A stretch of DNA of 24,891 nucleotides from the NCBI GenBank assembly GCA_002435835.1, contig DIVM01000286.1, positions 1 to 24,891 on the forward strand, in the 5' to 3' direction. This DNA comes from Firmicutes bacterium UBA6132 (GTDB taxonomy: Bacteria; Bacillota_A; Clostridia; Tissierellales; Sedimentibacteraceae). Of the stretch, positions 7,793 through 16,397 are shown one piece after another (position 1 is the stretch's first letter; every line of letters begins with the position of its first letter). Below the pieces are notes generated by a model that saw only the letters and a program-made list of their open reading frames with translations, was not told the DNA's origin and made no database searches. Made by a program: the position numbers and the translations under genes.

Positions 7793-7930
7793 CTACAACT
7801 TTTCATAACCTAATAAATTCATCAAGTATATAGGCCCATCAAGTTTTAAGCCTTTATTTTTAAATAGATATCGACATTTGTTTCTGATTTTTGATTCCCA
7901 CAGCCTTCCTATTGAAAGTTTTTGTTTATT
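7793..7930 (-). pseudogene. C-terminal fragment of an unidentified gene upstream of rhuM
   Basis: Forty-five open codons without a start codon read NKQKLSIGRLWESKIRNKCR and so on, ending LMNLLGYEKL. The stop overlaps the AGGAGG of the RhuM gene, typical of a coupled upstream gene in an operon. The product is not recognised. A partial type I restriction gene is possible from context only. Confidence 0.4.
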
Positions 7931-7966
7931 TCATCATTAGAATTCTTAAATGCCTTTTTTGTAACA

Positions 7967-7989
7967 AGTTAAGTGCCAGTCACTTAACT
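7967..7989. repeat. Short palindrome P2 (9-bp arms, 5-nt loop)
   Basis: A perfect inverted repeat, AGTTAAGTG / CACTTAACT around CCAGT. It shares its core with P1 at 3685-3708. It lies just outside direct repeat B, between the RhuM-side fragment and the downstream flank of the intact HIT gene. Confidence 0.8.
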
Positions 7990-8001
7990 GTAAATATTAG
8001 T

Positions 8002-8161
8002 TTTTTGTTTTCAATTTATAAGAGTATTCTAATACTATATAGCGTGAAATGTTAAAATGTATTAAAAAAATTTAAAAATATTTTTTTATTCCGTAATTCT
8101 TTTAATAAATCCTTTTATCTGGAATTACACCTCTCACTCCGCCTCTTGGGTTGTGAATGTC
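8002..8161. repeat. Direct repeat B: HIT 3' end plus downstream flank
   Basis: About 160 bp matching direct repeat A (7325-7483). This copy is continuous with the intact HIT gene and is therefore the likely parent. The two copies are separated by about 518 bp, which hold the RhuM remnant and the palindromes. Confidence 0.9.
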
Positions 8162-8470
8162 ACCCTTATATCTTGGAATTAAATGAATGTGCAGATGCAT
8201 AACAGTTTGACCAGCTGCTTCTCCGCAATTAATACCTATGTTGTATCCGTCAGGGCTGTACTTTACTTCAAGGAATTTCTTGCAATCTTCAACTAAAGCC
8301 CAGAGACCTTCCCTGTCTTGCTCATTTGACTCAAAATAATCCTTTATGTGTTTCTTAGGAATGATTAACAGATGACCTTTACTCACAGGAAATAAGTCAA
8401 AGATTGCATAAGCAGTATCATTTTGTAGTACTATTCTGTCTTTTTCTATATTGCAAAATATGCAGCTCAT
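8102..8470 (-). CDS. HIT-family nucleotide hydrolase
   Basis: A 122-residue protein with the standard small HIT layout: N-terminal CIFCNIEKDRI, the PVSKGHLLIIPKKH strand-helix (28-41), and the His-triad HLHIHLIP (His92, His94, His96). HIT enzymes hydrolyse or transfer nucleoside monophosphates from dinucleotides or nucleotide conjugates, with the middle histidine as nucleophile. The C-terminal RGGVRGVIPDKRIY is present in full. The start at 8470 follows the stop of the MazG-like gene directly (no gap), with GGGAG as ribosome binding site. It is therefore the last gene of a three-gene operon with a helicase and a pyrophosphohydrolase. Its 3' end is copied twice more in the window (7424-7483, 3589-3684). 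Confidence 0.93.
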   Translation of the reverse strand: MSCIFCNIEKDRIVLQNDTAYAIFDLFPVSKGHLLIIPKKHIKDYFESNEQDREGLWALVEDCKKFLEVKYSPDGYNIGINCGEAAGQTVMHLHIHLIPRYKGDIHNPRGGVRGVIPDKRIY

Positions 8471-8782
8471 TTACTCCCACACCTTTCTAAGAATTATTCC
8501 TTTTTTAAAACCACCACGTTCATTATATTTCATTTTTCTGCACTCATTCAAATCATTTTCGCTATATCCTAAACTATGTGCAAGCCCATATAATACTTCC
8601 ATTATATCAGCTAATTCTTCAAGGTTTTTAGATTCTAAATATTCTGCTACTTCTTCATTTAACTTATTTTCCAAATATAAATTTAATTCAGTTTTTTCTA
8701 CTGTTACTATTTCGCAATGCTTTCCAGTAGCCTTTATTATTTCTGGGATTTTATCCCTTACTAATTTATCATAATCTTTCAT
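8471..8782 (-). CDS. MazG-like nucleoside triphosphate pyrophosphohydrolase
   Basis: A 103-residue, all-helical protein beginning YDKLVRDKIPEIIKATGK, the typical opening of the phosphoribosyl-ATP pyrophosphohydrolase/MazG-like group. Metal-binding acidic residues are visible in NKLNEEVAEYLES (EExxE-like) and NLEELADIMEVLYGLAH (ExxD-like). These enzymes cleave NTPs or dNTPs to the monophosphate and pyrophosphate. The start ATG overlaps the helicase stop as ATGA, and AAGGA lies 9 nt upstream inside the helicase gene. It is thus translationally coupled on both sides. A role in removing modified or free nucleotides next to a DNA-processing enzyme is inferred from the operon. The exact substrate is unknown. 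Confidence 0.9.
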   Translation of the reverse strand: MKDYDKLVRDKIPEIIKATGKHCEIVTVEKTELNLYLENKLNEEVAEYLESKNLEELADIMEVLYGLAHSLGYSENDLNECRKMKYNERGGFKKGIILRKVWE

Positions 8783-11280
8783 TTATTATTTTCCTTTGTT
8801 TTACTTTGAAATCTGTTTCTATAATATTGTTTTACTCTATATTCAATAGTATCATAAAAATGCTCTAAAAATCTTCTATTTGTCTTATATTCATCCATAA
8901 AATCACTGATGCACATATTACCTTTTTCATTAATATAGAAAAATTCAGAATGTGTTTTTGTCATAAAATTAATTGGATTTCTTTTAGCTAATGATACATA
9001 TTCTTTTTCTTTCCAATTCAAATAATTGCTTGTTGATTTATCCTTTGCCATATCAACGGCATTTGAAGCATTGCTATAAAACTTTTTAAAACTATTATAA
9101 ATGTCACTATCATTAATTTCTAACTTCATGTTTCCTTCATTATAAAAAGCTAATAATATTGGCATTTTGTAAGTTTTACTCATAGAAGTTGTTTCAACCA
9201 TATTAATAAAATCATATGCTTTTGATTTAATAATTTTATCTTCTGCCGAATTAAGTTCATTTAGAGAGTTAAGATACTTCAAATAGTCGTTAAAAGGATT
9301 TAGTTTTGTATTTGATCTTATATTATCATATATTTGATCATCCATGTATATAAAAAGTTCAACTCTTGTAGGCACATGACTCAAATCTTCTTTTATTCTT
9401 CTAAATTCTTCATTTATAATATCTTTAACTGATAGTTCACGCTCTGCTTGTTCTTTAAATATATCTATAATATCTAAATCAAAATCAATATGACAATCTT
9501 CTGGATATTCAAATTCAACTACTTGTTTAGATAATAATTCTGTTTTATTAAATGGTTTACCACTTAGTAAAAAAGGAATTAAATTTGCTTTTTTATAATT
9601 ACCAATGAAATCTAATACTTTAAGCTCATTTTTATCCTTATATTTTCTAAGTCCCCTACCTAATTGCTGCAGAAAAACTGTAGGAGATTGTGTTGGCCTT
9701 AGAAATAACACCATGTCTATACTTGGTATATCTAACCCTTCATTAAACATATCTACTGAAAATATTATTTTAATTTTACCAAAGCTTAAATTAGATATAG
9801 CTTCTTTTCTTTCTTGAGTATATTCACCTTGTTCACCGCTATAAACTGCAGAAGCTTCAATTCCATTTTCATTAAAATATTTTGCCATATACTCAGCATG
9901 AGATCTTGATGTGCAAAAGCCTAAAGCTCTTTTGCTTTTATATTTTCTATAATGTTTTAATATTAAATTAGCTCTTTTATTTATTTGTAATGCATTCTCC
10001 AATGATTTCTCATCATATTTTCCATTTCTGAATTCAATATTATCGTAATTTACTGTTTCATCATAAATACCATAATAGTTAAAGGGTACTAATTCGCCCC
10101 TATTTATTGCTTCCTTTAGCCTAAGTTCATATACTGTGTTGTAATCACATATAGAAAAGACGTCTTGATTGTCCATTCTTTCCGGAGTAGCAGTTAATCC
10201 CAATAGAAATTTAGGTTTAAAAAAATTTAATACATTTTGGTAAGTATTCGAAACAGCGTGGTGAAATTCATCAACCACTATATAATCAAAATAATTTTTA
10301 TCAAAATATTTATCATTTAAATATTCGTCTTTGCCAAGTGTATTAACTAATGCAAATATTAAATCCTTGTCAGTGTTTTTTTGATTTGAATAAAATAATC
10401 CAGATGATTTTTCTGGACTAATGTTTTGAAAGCTTTTTTTAGCCTGCAATATTATTTCTTCCCTGTGTGCTAAAAATAATACTCTTTTATAAGGCTTTGA
10501 ATCAAAAGCTGCGAGATATGTTTTCCCTACTCCTGTAGATGCAACAACAAGCGCCTTATCAAAACCTTCCTCCCTTGTCCTATTAAGTGCATAAAGAGCT
10601 TCGATCTGAGCGCCTCTCGGCTCATAAATATTTATTATTTTAATTTCTTCTTTTTCTTTTACTTTTTCTAAATCTTTATATAGCTTTGGAGCTATCCAAG
10701 TTTTTGCGTAATTTTCTAATACTTCATCAGTAATATCAATTGAATGGTTATTAAAAAGGTCTTGAAAAGTATCATAAAAGCTATTGAAATCCTGCTCATT
10801 ATCACTTTTTTTGAATCTATAATTCCATTCAATAGAATTGGTTAATGCTCCTCTTGAAATATTTGAAGAACCAATATATATTTCTCCGTCATTTTTATCA
10901 TGAAAAATATATGATTTCGGATGAAAAGAACGATTTGGATTGCTATAAAACTTAAGATTTATTTTATCTCTGAATTTGCCTCTTAATAAATAGAGTGCCT
11001 GTGGCTGTGTTATTTTCAAGTAGTCACCAGTTAATATATTTACTTGAACACCTCTATCAATTGCTTCTTCTATATCTTTTATAATAAGTTTTATACCAGA
11101 TTCCATAAGAAACGAAACTATTATGTCTATTTTTTCCGCTCTTTTAATTGATTGATTTAATTTGTATGCTAAAAAGTTTTTGTCATCTCCGGTAATTACA
11201 TTTTCATTGTTATAGGTAATGTGATTTGAATCTGAATTTGTAATTACATTTTCATAGTATCTTTCATTCTGTAATGTCAT
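8779..11280 (-). CDS. PLD-nuclease domain fused to a DEAD/DEAH-type SF2 helicase
   Basis: An 833-residue protein. The N-terminal part (about 40-185) is a phospholipase D-type nuclease domain with one HKD motif (His120, Lys122, Asp128) and GSSN (137-140); such domains usually act as dimers. The helicase core follows. It has Walker A STGVGKT (248-254), the AHREE motif (271-275), DEFHH (337-341), TATPER (363-368), GFCTSRSHAEYM (454-465) and an Arg-finger motif QLGRGLRKY (539-547). About 280 further residues do not contain the FHWQSQ block seen in the related helicase at the right edge. AGGAGA lies 6 nt before the start. It heads the operon with MazG-like and HIT genes. DNA or RNA unwinding coupled to cleavage is expected from the domains. 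A defence role is inferred. Confidence 0.92.
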   Translation of the reverse strand: MTLQNERYYENVITNSDSNHITYNNENVITGDDKNFLAYKLNQSIKRAEKIDIIVSFLMESGIKLIIKDIEEAIDRGVQVNILTGDYLKITQPQALYLLRGKFRDKINLKFYSNPNRSFHPKSYIFHDKNDGEIYIGSSNISRGALTNSIEWNYRFKKSDNEQDFNSFYDTFQDLFNNHSIDITDEVLENYAKTWIAPKLYKDLEKVKEKEEIKIINIYEPRGAQIEALYALNRTREEGFDKALVVASTGVGKTYLAAFDSKPYKRVLFLAHREEIILQAKKSFQNISPEKSSGLFYSNQKNTDKDLIFALVNTLGKDEYLNDKYFDKNYFDYIVVDEFHHAVSNTYQNVLNFFKPKFLLGLTATPERMDNQDVFSICDYNTVYELRLKEAINRGELVPFNYYGIYDETVNYDNIEFRNGKYDEKSLENALQINKRANLILKHYRKYKSKRALGFCTSRSHAEYMAKYFNENGIEASAVYSGEQGEYTQERKEAISNLSFGKIKIIFSVDMFNEGLDIPSIDMVLFLRPTQSPTVFLQQLGRGLRKYKDKNELKVLDFIGNYKKANLIPFLLSGKPFNKTELLSKQVVEFEYPEDCHIDFDLDIIDIFKEQAERELSVKDIINEEFRRIKEDLSHVPTRVELFIYMDDQIYDNIRSNTKLNPFNDYLKYLNSLNELNSAEDKIIKSKAYDFINMVETTSMSKTYKMPILLAFYNEGNMKLEINDSDIYNSFKKFYSNASNAVDMAKDKSTSNYLNWKEKEYVSLAKRNPINFMTKTHSEFFYINEKGNMCISDFMDEYKTNRRFLEHFYDTIEYRVKQYYRNRFQSKTKENNK

Positions 11281-11306
11281 GTGGTTCTCCTGTCATTAGT
11301 TATTAT

Positions 11307-11335
11307 ATTATATATAAATTCAACTATTTTTTCCA
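11307..11335 (-). promoter_or_regulatory. Putative promoter of the helicase-MazG-HIT operon
   Basis: Read on the - strand, TGGAAA (11330-11335) as -35 and TATAAT (11307-11312) as -10 are 17 bp apart. This is about 27 bp before the helicase start codon. The gap to the Wadjet operon has no strong hairpin, so read-through from jetD is also possible. Confidence 0.4.
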
Positions 11336-11399
11336 GTTCTAAGTAATATTTTAATAATAAGTCTTTGTTTTATATTTAATAATTCTTCCATTATATATT

Positions 11400-12578
11400 T
11401 TACAAAGATATATCTATTGTTTCCTGTTCTATTTTACAATTATTTTCAAGCATATAAGTTATCACATCTTTATATTGACTATCCAACAAATTTGATAATC
11501 TAACTCTATCATTTTCAGTTAGCGATTTAGAATATTTTATATGTTCTTTCAATGTTTGAACATCCATCATATAAGGAACAAATTCAACACTCGTTTCTCG
11601 TTTTAAATGTTCTAAAATATAAAACCCTCCTGCATCTATGTCTCCAAAATGATAATATTCAACATCTGGATTTTGTTTATATAGTTTCTTAATAAATTCA
11701 CGTCTTATTCTGTTATGATATCCTCCAAGATAAATAATGAGCATATTATTATCATTAAAAGTGTGGAAACTTGTTAAATTTTCAATTGTAATAACAGAAC
11801 TTCCAGTTACTTTAATACTTTCTATATCTTCAATAGCAAGAGACGATATTGCTATATCTCCATTTATTTTAGATAAATCAATCATTTGATTGGCAATCGT
11901 AACAGTTCCTGCACCTTTAAAATTAATATAAGTAGGATTTTTTACAATATTTAAATTTCCCAATACCGATTCTTTTTCTGGGAAATCTCCATATTGAAAT
12001 AAAAGATTAATAACTTTACTTTTAATATTTTCAAAAATCTTTGAGTCCTTAAAAACTCTAACTGAGAAATCTCTTTGAAAAGTTTCAATTTTAACATTAA
12101 AAAGGCTATCACAGGCTACTAATATATTTTCTAACTCGGTTAAATTGCCATTGAAATATTCAATAGATTTATTCCCTCTTACTCTTTCAAATTGTTCATT
12201 ACAATAACTCATTAATATTTCATTTTTTGTTTTATATTTTTCTAATAGATTAAGAACATTTTCATTTATATTCCTTTTAGATTTTCTTCCAATATAATTA
12301 TATCCTTCTTCTATATTTTCCAATTTAAGATCTACATTATTATAAAGATGAGAAGCATTTTGTTTTGAAACAACTAAATTCTTTCTTACAAGTACATCAA
12401 TAGCTTCATTAACATCATTGAAAACATCATAGTTTGAATGATCAATATATTTTGGAAACAAAGCAGATACTTTTACAGAAAATTTCTGATTAACTTTATT
12501 TTCCCCAATAAAACTCTTGCTTTTCTCATACTTATCAAGGAGCTTGTTAATTATTTCCTTCTCGTATTTATTTATCAT
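11400..12578 (-). CDS. jetD: Wadjet nuclease subunit JetD
   Basis: A 392-residue protein with the two-part JetD layout. The N-terminal arm is helical, and the C-terminal DUF2220-type TOPRIM-like nuclease carries the acidic motifs ITIENLTSF (Glu266) and FGDIDAGG (Asp313, Asp315), with LGGYHNRIRREF between them. In characterised Wadjet systems JetD cuts plasmid DNA after the JetABC motor has sensed a small closed circle. The start at 12578 overlaps the jetC stop as ATGA, with GAGGAG 8 nt before it. It is the last gene of the operon. Motifs, position and overlap make the call secure. Confidence 0.93.
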   Translation of the reverse strand: MINKYEKEIINKLLDKYEKSKSFIGENKVNQKFSVKVSALFPKYIDHSNYDVFNDVNEAIDVLVRKNLVVSKQNASHLYNNVDLKLENIEEGYNYIGRKSKRNINENVLNLLEKYKTKNEILMSYCNEQFERVRGNKSIEYFNGNLTELENILVACDSLFNVKIETFQRDFSVRVFKDSKIFENIKSKVINLLFQYGDFPEKESVLGNLNIVKNPTYINFKGAGTVTIANQMIDLSKINGDIAISSLAIEDIESIKVTGSSVITIENLTSFHTFNDNNMLIIYLGGYHNRIRREFIKKLYKQNPDVEYYHFGDIDAGGFYILEHLKRETSVEFVPYMMDVQTLKEHIKYSKSLTENDRVRLSNLLDSQYKDVITYMLENNCKIEQETIDISL

Positions 12579-15500
12579 AAATCATACTCCTCAATGATGC
12601 TTGATGTGCCATTTCTCATAGCCATAAGTATTGTATCAACCTTTTCACCAATAACCTCAATTTTCGAAGGGGGAGTTGCCAATATAATTTGAAAATTTTG
12701 ACTATTTAAAAAATCCATCATAGAACTGATCCTATTATCATCCATCTTATCAAAAGCTTCATCTAACATAATAACTCTTATTGTATCACCTAATTTATAC
12801 AGTTGAACAAAGGATGCTGCAATAGCAACATAGTAAGGGGTTTGAGTCTCCCCACCACTTTTTTCGCCATAAATTTTTGAAAAACGCTGTTGTGTACCAT
12901 CATTTTTCTGAACAATAATGTCATAATCTAAATAGCTTCTATAATCTGTATATTCTGCTAATACCTTTTCACCCTTATCGTCATAGGCTGTTAATTTAGC
13001 AAATAAATCATCCATTTCTTCTTTGAATTCTACATAAAACGAATCAGAAAATAAATTATACCCTTCAAAATTATCTAAATTATTTTTAGACATAATCATT
13101 TTATAAATATTTTCCTTTTTATTATCATAGGTTATTTCAAATTTATAGCTGTCATCTCCATAATATATATCCCTTAATGCATAGTTGAGATTTTTGAATT
13201 CCTGAATAGCATTATCTATGTTTTCTTTCAATCTAGCCAAAAATGATTCCCTGAATTCATGCTCGCAATTTTCCTTTGCCTTTTTTAAATCTTCTTCATA
13301 TTTAATAATATCCGCTGATACAAGCTTGTGGTGTTCATTTATATATTCTCTAATTTCTTCATGTCCTGAACCTAAATCACATTGATATTTGCTGCAATAT
13401 TTAATTTGGATTTGAATAAGTTGTGTGTTGTATTCGTTTTTTTTGTTTTCAAGTCCTACCTTAAGAGGAGAAAAATTTTGAACAATAGTTGATGGAGATT
13501 TAGTTTTAACTTGATCATTAAATTTATTAATTCCGATTAAACTTTCTTCTGTGTTTTTTTCACATATATTGGCAAATCCAGTTTCTAAATCATCAATTTC
13601 TCTTTTTTTAATACTAATAATATTTTTATTTGTTTCGAAACCATATTCAATTTGTCCGATTTTATTAATTGATTTAGAAAACTCTTTATCTTTTTCATCA
13701 ACAATTTTCCTACATTCTTCAATTTGCAATTGTATTTCAATATAACTAGGATCAGCTTCTGCTTTTTTCAACTCAACCTTTTCCTTAGAAATCAAATCAT
13801 CATTATTCTTTAATTTTAAAGGTGCATTCATATTTTCTCTTAAGACTTCAATGTTACATATGCTTATCTTATCTTTTATTATCTTATATGTTTTAAGTTT
13901 TGAATCTTCAGCCCGTAAAACATCTTTTAGTTGTTCTAATTCAATCTTTTTATTTTCCAACTGGATTTTATAAGCATTAGCACCTATAAATGGAGTACGA
14001 TATACATTTGAATCAATTTTACGAACAGCATAATTTTGATAAATCATACAATCTTTAGTTATGGCAATTTTATAATCCTTTAAATTCTGAACATCATCAC
14101 AACGAATTACTTTATTTAACAAATATATGGCATAAGCCTTAGCATATCTATTATCACATTTTATAATGTAAGCAAGAGAATTATTGTCTGCTTGTGCATA
14201 TATATCTAATTTTTCAGTATTGACAAGACCCACTGTATGAACTTCATTTTTAATTCTGTTATATACCTCTAACGCAACCTTATAATATTGTGGTTCAACA
14301 ATAATATAAAATCTTTGAGTATTAAGATATCCCTCTATTGCATTTTGCCATTTATCATCAGTCACTTCTAATAAATCAGAAAATATTCTAGTCTCGCTTT
14401 TTATCCCTGTTTTTAAAAATTCTTTCTCAATTGCTTCTTTAAGTTTATTGGTATTTTCAGGATATGTTAATTTCTTATTTTCTAAATTTTTTATATCTTT
14501 CTCTAAATCTGACTTTTTATCTTTGTATTTATTAATCAAATCATTTGTTATTGCATATTCTAAATTATATTTTTCAAACAAATTATTAAAATCTTTCTTT
14601 AACTTATAAATAATATTCGTTTTATCATCAACAGCGAAATCAGGATCGCTTAATTTATATAGTTCTTCTTTTTTTATAATGAAAATTTCATTCTTATTTA
14701 ATAAACTTAATGTATCAGAAACAATTTGTATCATATTATCTATACGATTAACTGCTTTTTGATAATTCAAACTCTTTTCTTTCAATAATTCTATCCTATG
14801 CTTAGTTTCTGATAGAAGTCTTGTTATTTCGTTTTGATTTATTGCCAACTGTAAATCATTAAATCTTTTTCTTTCATTTTCTAAACTTATCTTTAATGTT
14901 TCATTATGATTTTTCTCTACAATTAAGTTTTGTTCTCGCTTTTCATTTTCTTTTATTATATTTTGTAATTCTATCTTCTTTGTTTCAACCTCAGCTCTTT
15001 TAATCAATATTTCATTAATTTTTATTTCACGTTCTTTAAAAATTATTTCATCATTTTTTAACAGAATAGAATTAAGCTCTTCAATTTTAACTTTTGTGAC
15101 ATCCATTAAATCTTCAAGTTCTTTTAATACCGCAATATTATTTCTTAAAGTAGCAACTTCAATTGTCCTTTCAGGAAGAATAAATTTATTTATAAAATCC
15201 TTAACATTATCCATTGGCTTAAAAGCAAGTGATTTAGGTATCATATCAAAAAATCTATCCTCTAAATTACCAAGTCTTTGTCCAAACCTTAACTTAGCTT
15301 CAGAAACCTGAGAAATAAGCTGTACCTTTTTATCATTTTTTCTAAAATCTTCATTTGTTGATGGTCTGCTACCTGTAACAAATTTTAAATCTTCAAGCCT
15401 ACATTCTTCCCTAAACCACTTCACAATTAATTTGCTTTCTTCATCAGGGGAATCTATTTTAACACCAATAGTAAAATATTTTGAAGTTCTTTCTTCAAAA

Positions 15501-15802
15501 AATTCTAATGCAACATAAGTTATAATACTTCCTGTCCTAACATATGTACTATCTTCATTGCCGGTTTTACATCTTACATATCCTTTTAAGTCTCGCTTGC
15601 TCTTTTCGTTTGCAGCAGTATTAAATTTTCTTGTGTTTGTTGTTAAAACAAGCTGAATTGCATCTAATACAGTTGATTTTCCAGATGTATTTTCACCACT
15701 TATTAAAAATGATCCTTTTACGTTAATGGTTTCATTATCAAAATAATGCCAATTAATCAATCGAATTCTGCATAGCTTCTTCATCGTCACTTTGTTCATC
15801 AT
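12575..15802 (-). CDS. jetC: Wadjet SMC-type ATPase JetC
   Basis: A MukB-like SMC protein of 1075 residues if begun at 15802. That start has GGAGGA 7 nt upstream and gives a normal SMC N-terminus (MKKLCRIRLINWHYFDNETI). A longer frame to 15919 adds a hydrophobic stretch lying over jetB and is rejected. Walker A is GENTSGKS (36-43). Long coiled coils flank a compact hinge at about 466-601. The C-terminal head holds the signature KSGGETQTPYY (981-991) and Walker B VIMLDEAFDKMD (1010-1021). JetC drives ATP-dependent DNA loop extrusion with JetA and JetB. The gene overlaps jetB by 50 bp and jetD by 4 bp, so all are translationally coupled. Confidence 0.93.
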   Translation of the reverse strand: MMNKVTMKKLCRIRLINWHYFDNETINVKGSFLISGENTSGKSTVLDAIQLVLTTNTRKFNTAANEKSKRDLKGYVRCKTGNEDSTYVRTGSIITYVALEFFEERTSKYFTIGVKIDSPDEESKLIVKWFREECRLEDLKFVTGSRPSTNEDFRKNDKKVQLISQVSEAKLRFGQRLGNLEDRFFDMIPKSLAFKPMDNVKDFINKFILPERTIEVATLRNNIAVLKELEDLMDVTKVKIEELNSILLKNDEIIFKEREIKINEILIKRAEVETKKIELQNIIKENEKREQNLIVEKNHNETLKISLENERKRFNDLQLAINQNEITRLLSETKHRIELLKEKSLNYQKAVNRIDNMIQIVSDTLSLLNKNEIFIIKKEELYKLSDPDFAVDDKTNIIYKLKKDFNNLFEKYNLEYAITNDLINKYKDKKSDLEKDIKNLENKKLTYPENTNKLKEAIEKEFLKTGIKSETRIFSDLLEVTDDKWQNAIEGYLNTQRFYIIVEPQYYKVALEVYNRIKNEVHTVGLVNTEKLDIYAQADNNSLAYIIKCDNRYAKAYAIYLLNKVIRCDDVQNLKDYKIAITKDCMIYQNYAVRKIDSNVYRTPFIGANAYKIQLENKKIELEQLKDVLRAEDSKLKTYKIIKDKISICNIEVLRENMNAPLKLKNNDDLISKEKVELKKAEADPSYIEIQLQIEECRKIVDEKDKEFSKSINKIGQIEYGFETNKNIISIKKREIDDLETGFANICEKNTEESLIGINKFNDQVKTKSPSTIVQNFSPLKVGLENKKNEYNTQLIQIQIKYCSKYQCDLGSGHEEIREYINEHHKLVSADIIKYEEDLKKAKENCEHEFRESFLARLKENIDNAIQEFKNLNYALRDIYYGDDSYKFEITYDNKKENIYKMIMSKNNLDNFEGYNLFSDSFYVEFKEEMDDLFAKLTAYDDKGEKVLAEYTDYRSYLDYDIIVQKNDGTQQRFSKIYGEKSGGETQTPYYVAIAASFVQLYKLGDTIRVIMLDEAFDKMDDNRISSMMDFLNSQNFQIILATPPSKIEVIGEKVDTILMAMRNGTSSIIEEYDL

Positions 15803-16394
15803 TTTGCTCTCCTCCAACGTATTTATTAAGCTTATCATTAATAGAATCATACATAGTAGTAATATTGTCATTAGTAATTGCAAATAAAATAGATGGATAA
15901 ACTCTAATCCTTGAATCAATCATTGTTACATCTGAGTCTATATTAGATACTAAATTATACTTTTTAAACAACCGAATTGAATCTCTCAATATCGTTTTGT
16001 CAATATTATACTTCGCTTCAATTTTCAACATGTTGTATTTTTGGTGTATTTCATCTGTCAGAACTATAACATCTTCATTTAAGCTCAATTCCCTACGCTT
16101 TTCAATATATAAAAGTCTTAATATCAAAAGAATAATACTTTCAATCTTTTTTAATCTTAACCTTCCAGTTCCATTAATGCTTGTAAGGGTTACTACCCCA
16201 TACATTTCATTGATTTCTATACTATATCCAAGCAAATCAAAATATTCAATAAAAAGGCTCTTGTTTTGAACTATAAAGATATAATCATTTTTTGTATCTT
16301 CTTTTTTCTTTAAAATAAAACAGTTGTTTAGCAATTTATTAGCTGCAGCTCTAAATTTATCTTTTTGAGCAGTGCTTTCATTTAGAATATCCAT
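15753..16394 (-). CDS. jetB: Wadjet accessory subunit JetB (MukE/KITE-like)
   Basis: A 213-residue protein between jetA and jetC. It reads as two winged-helix-like halves (GVVTLTSINGTGRLRLKKIE and the helix after EIHQKYN) with an acidic tail. This matches the size and position of the KITE-type JetB subunit, which binds the kleisin JetA and the SMC heads. Sequence identity of JetB families is low, so the call leans on synteny. The start at 16394 is 3 nt after the jetA stop, with AAAGGTG upstream. The last 50 bp overlap jetC. I think it belongs to the type III-like Wadjet group, from memory of domain families. Confidence 0.85.
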   Translation of the reverse strand: MDILNESTAQKDKFRAAANKLLNNCFILKKKEDTKNDYIFIVQNKSLFIEYFDLLGYSIEINEMYGVVTLTSINGTGRLRLKKIESIILLILRLLYIEKRRELSLNEDVIVLTDEIHQKYNMLKIEAKYNIDKTILRDSIRLFKKYNLVSNIDSDVTMIDSRIRVYPSILFAITNDNITTMYDSINDKLNKYVGGEQNDEQSDDEEAMQNSID

Positions 16395-16397
16395 TTA

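Noticed and set aside
15803..15919. N-terminal extension of jetC with hydrophobic residues
   Set aside because: It lies over the jetB coding sequence, precedes the strong GGAGGA site at 15802, and is not SMC-like. The hydrophobic run comes from reading jetB in another frame.
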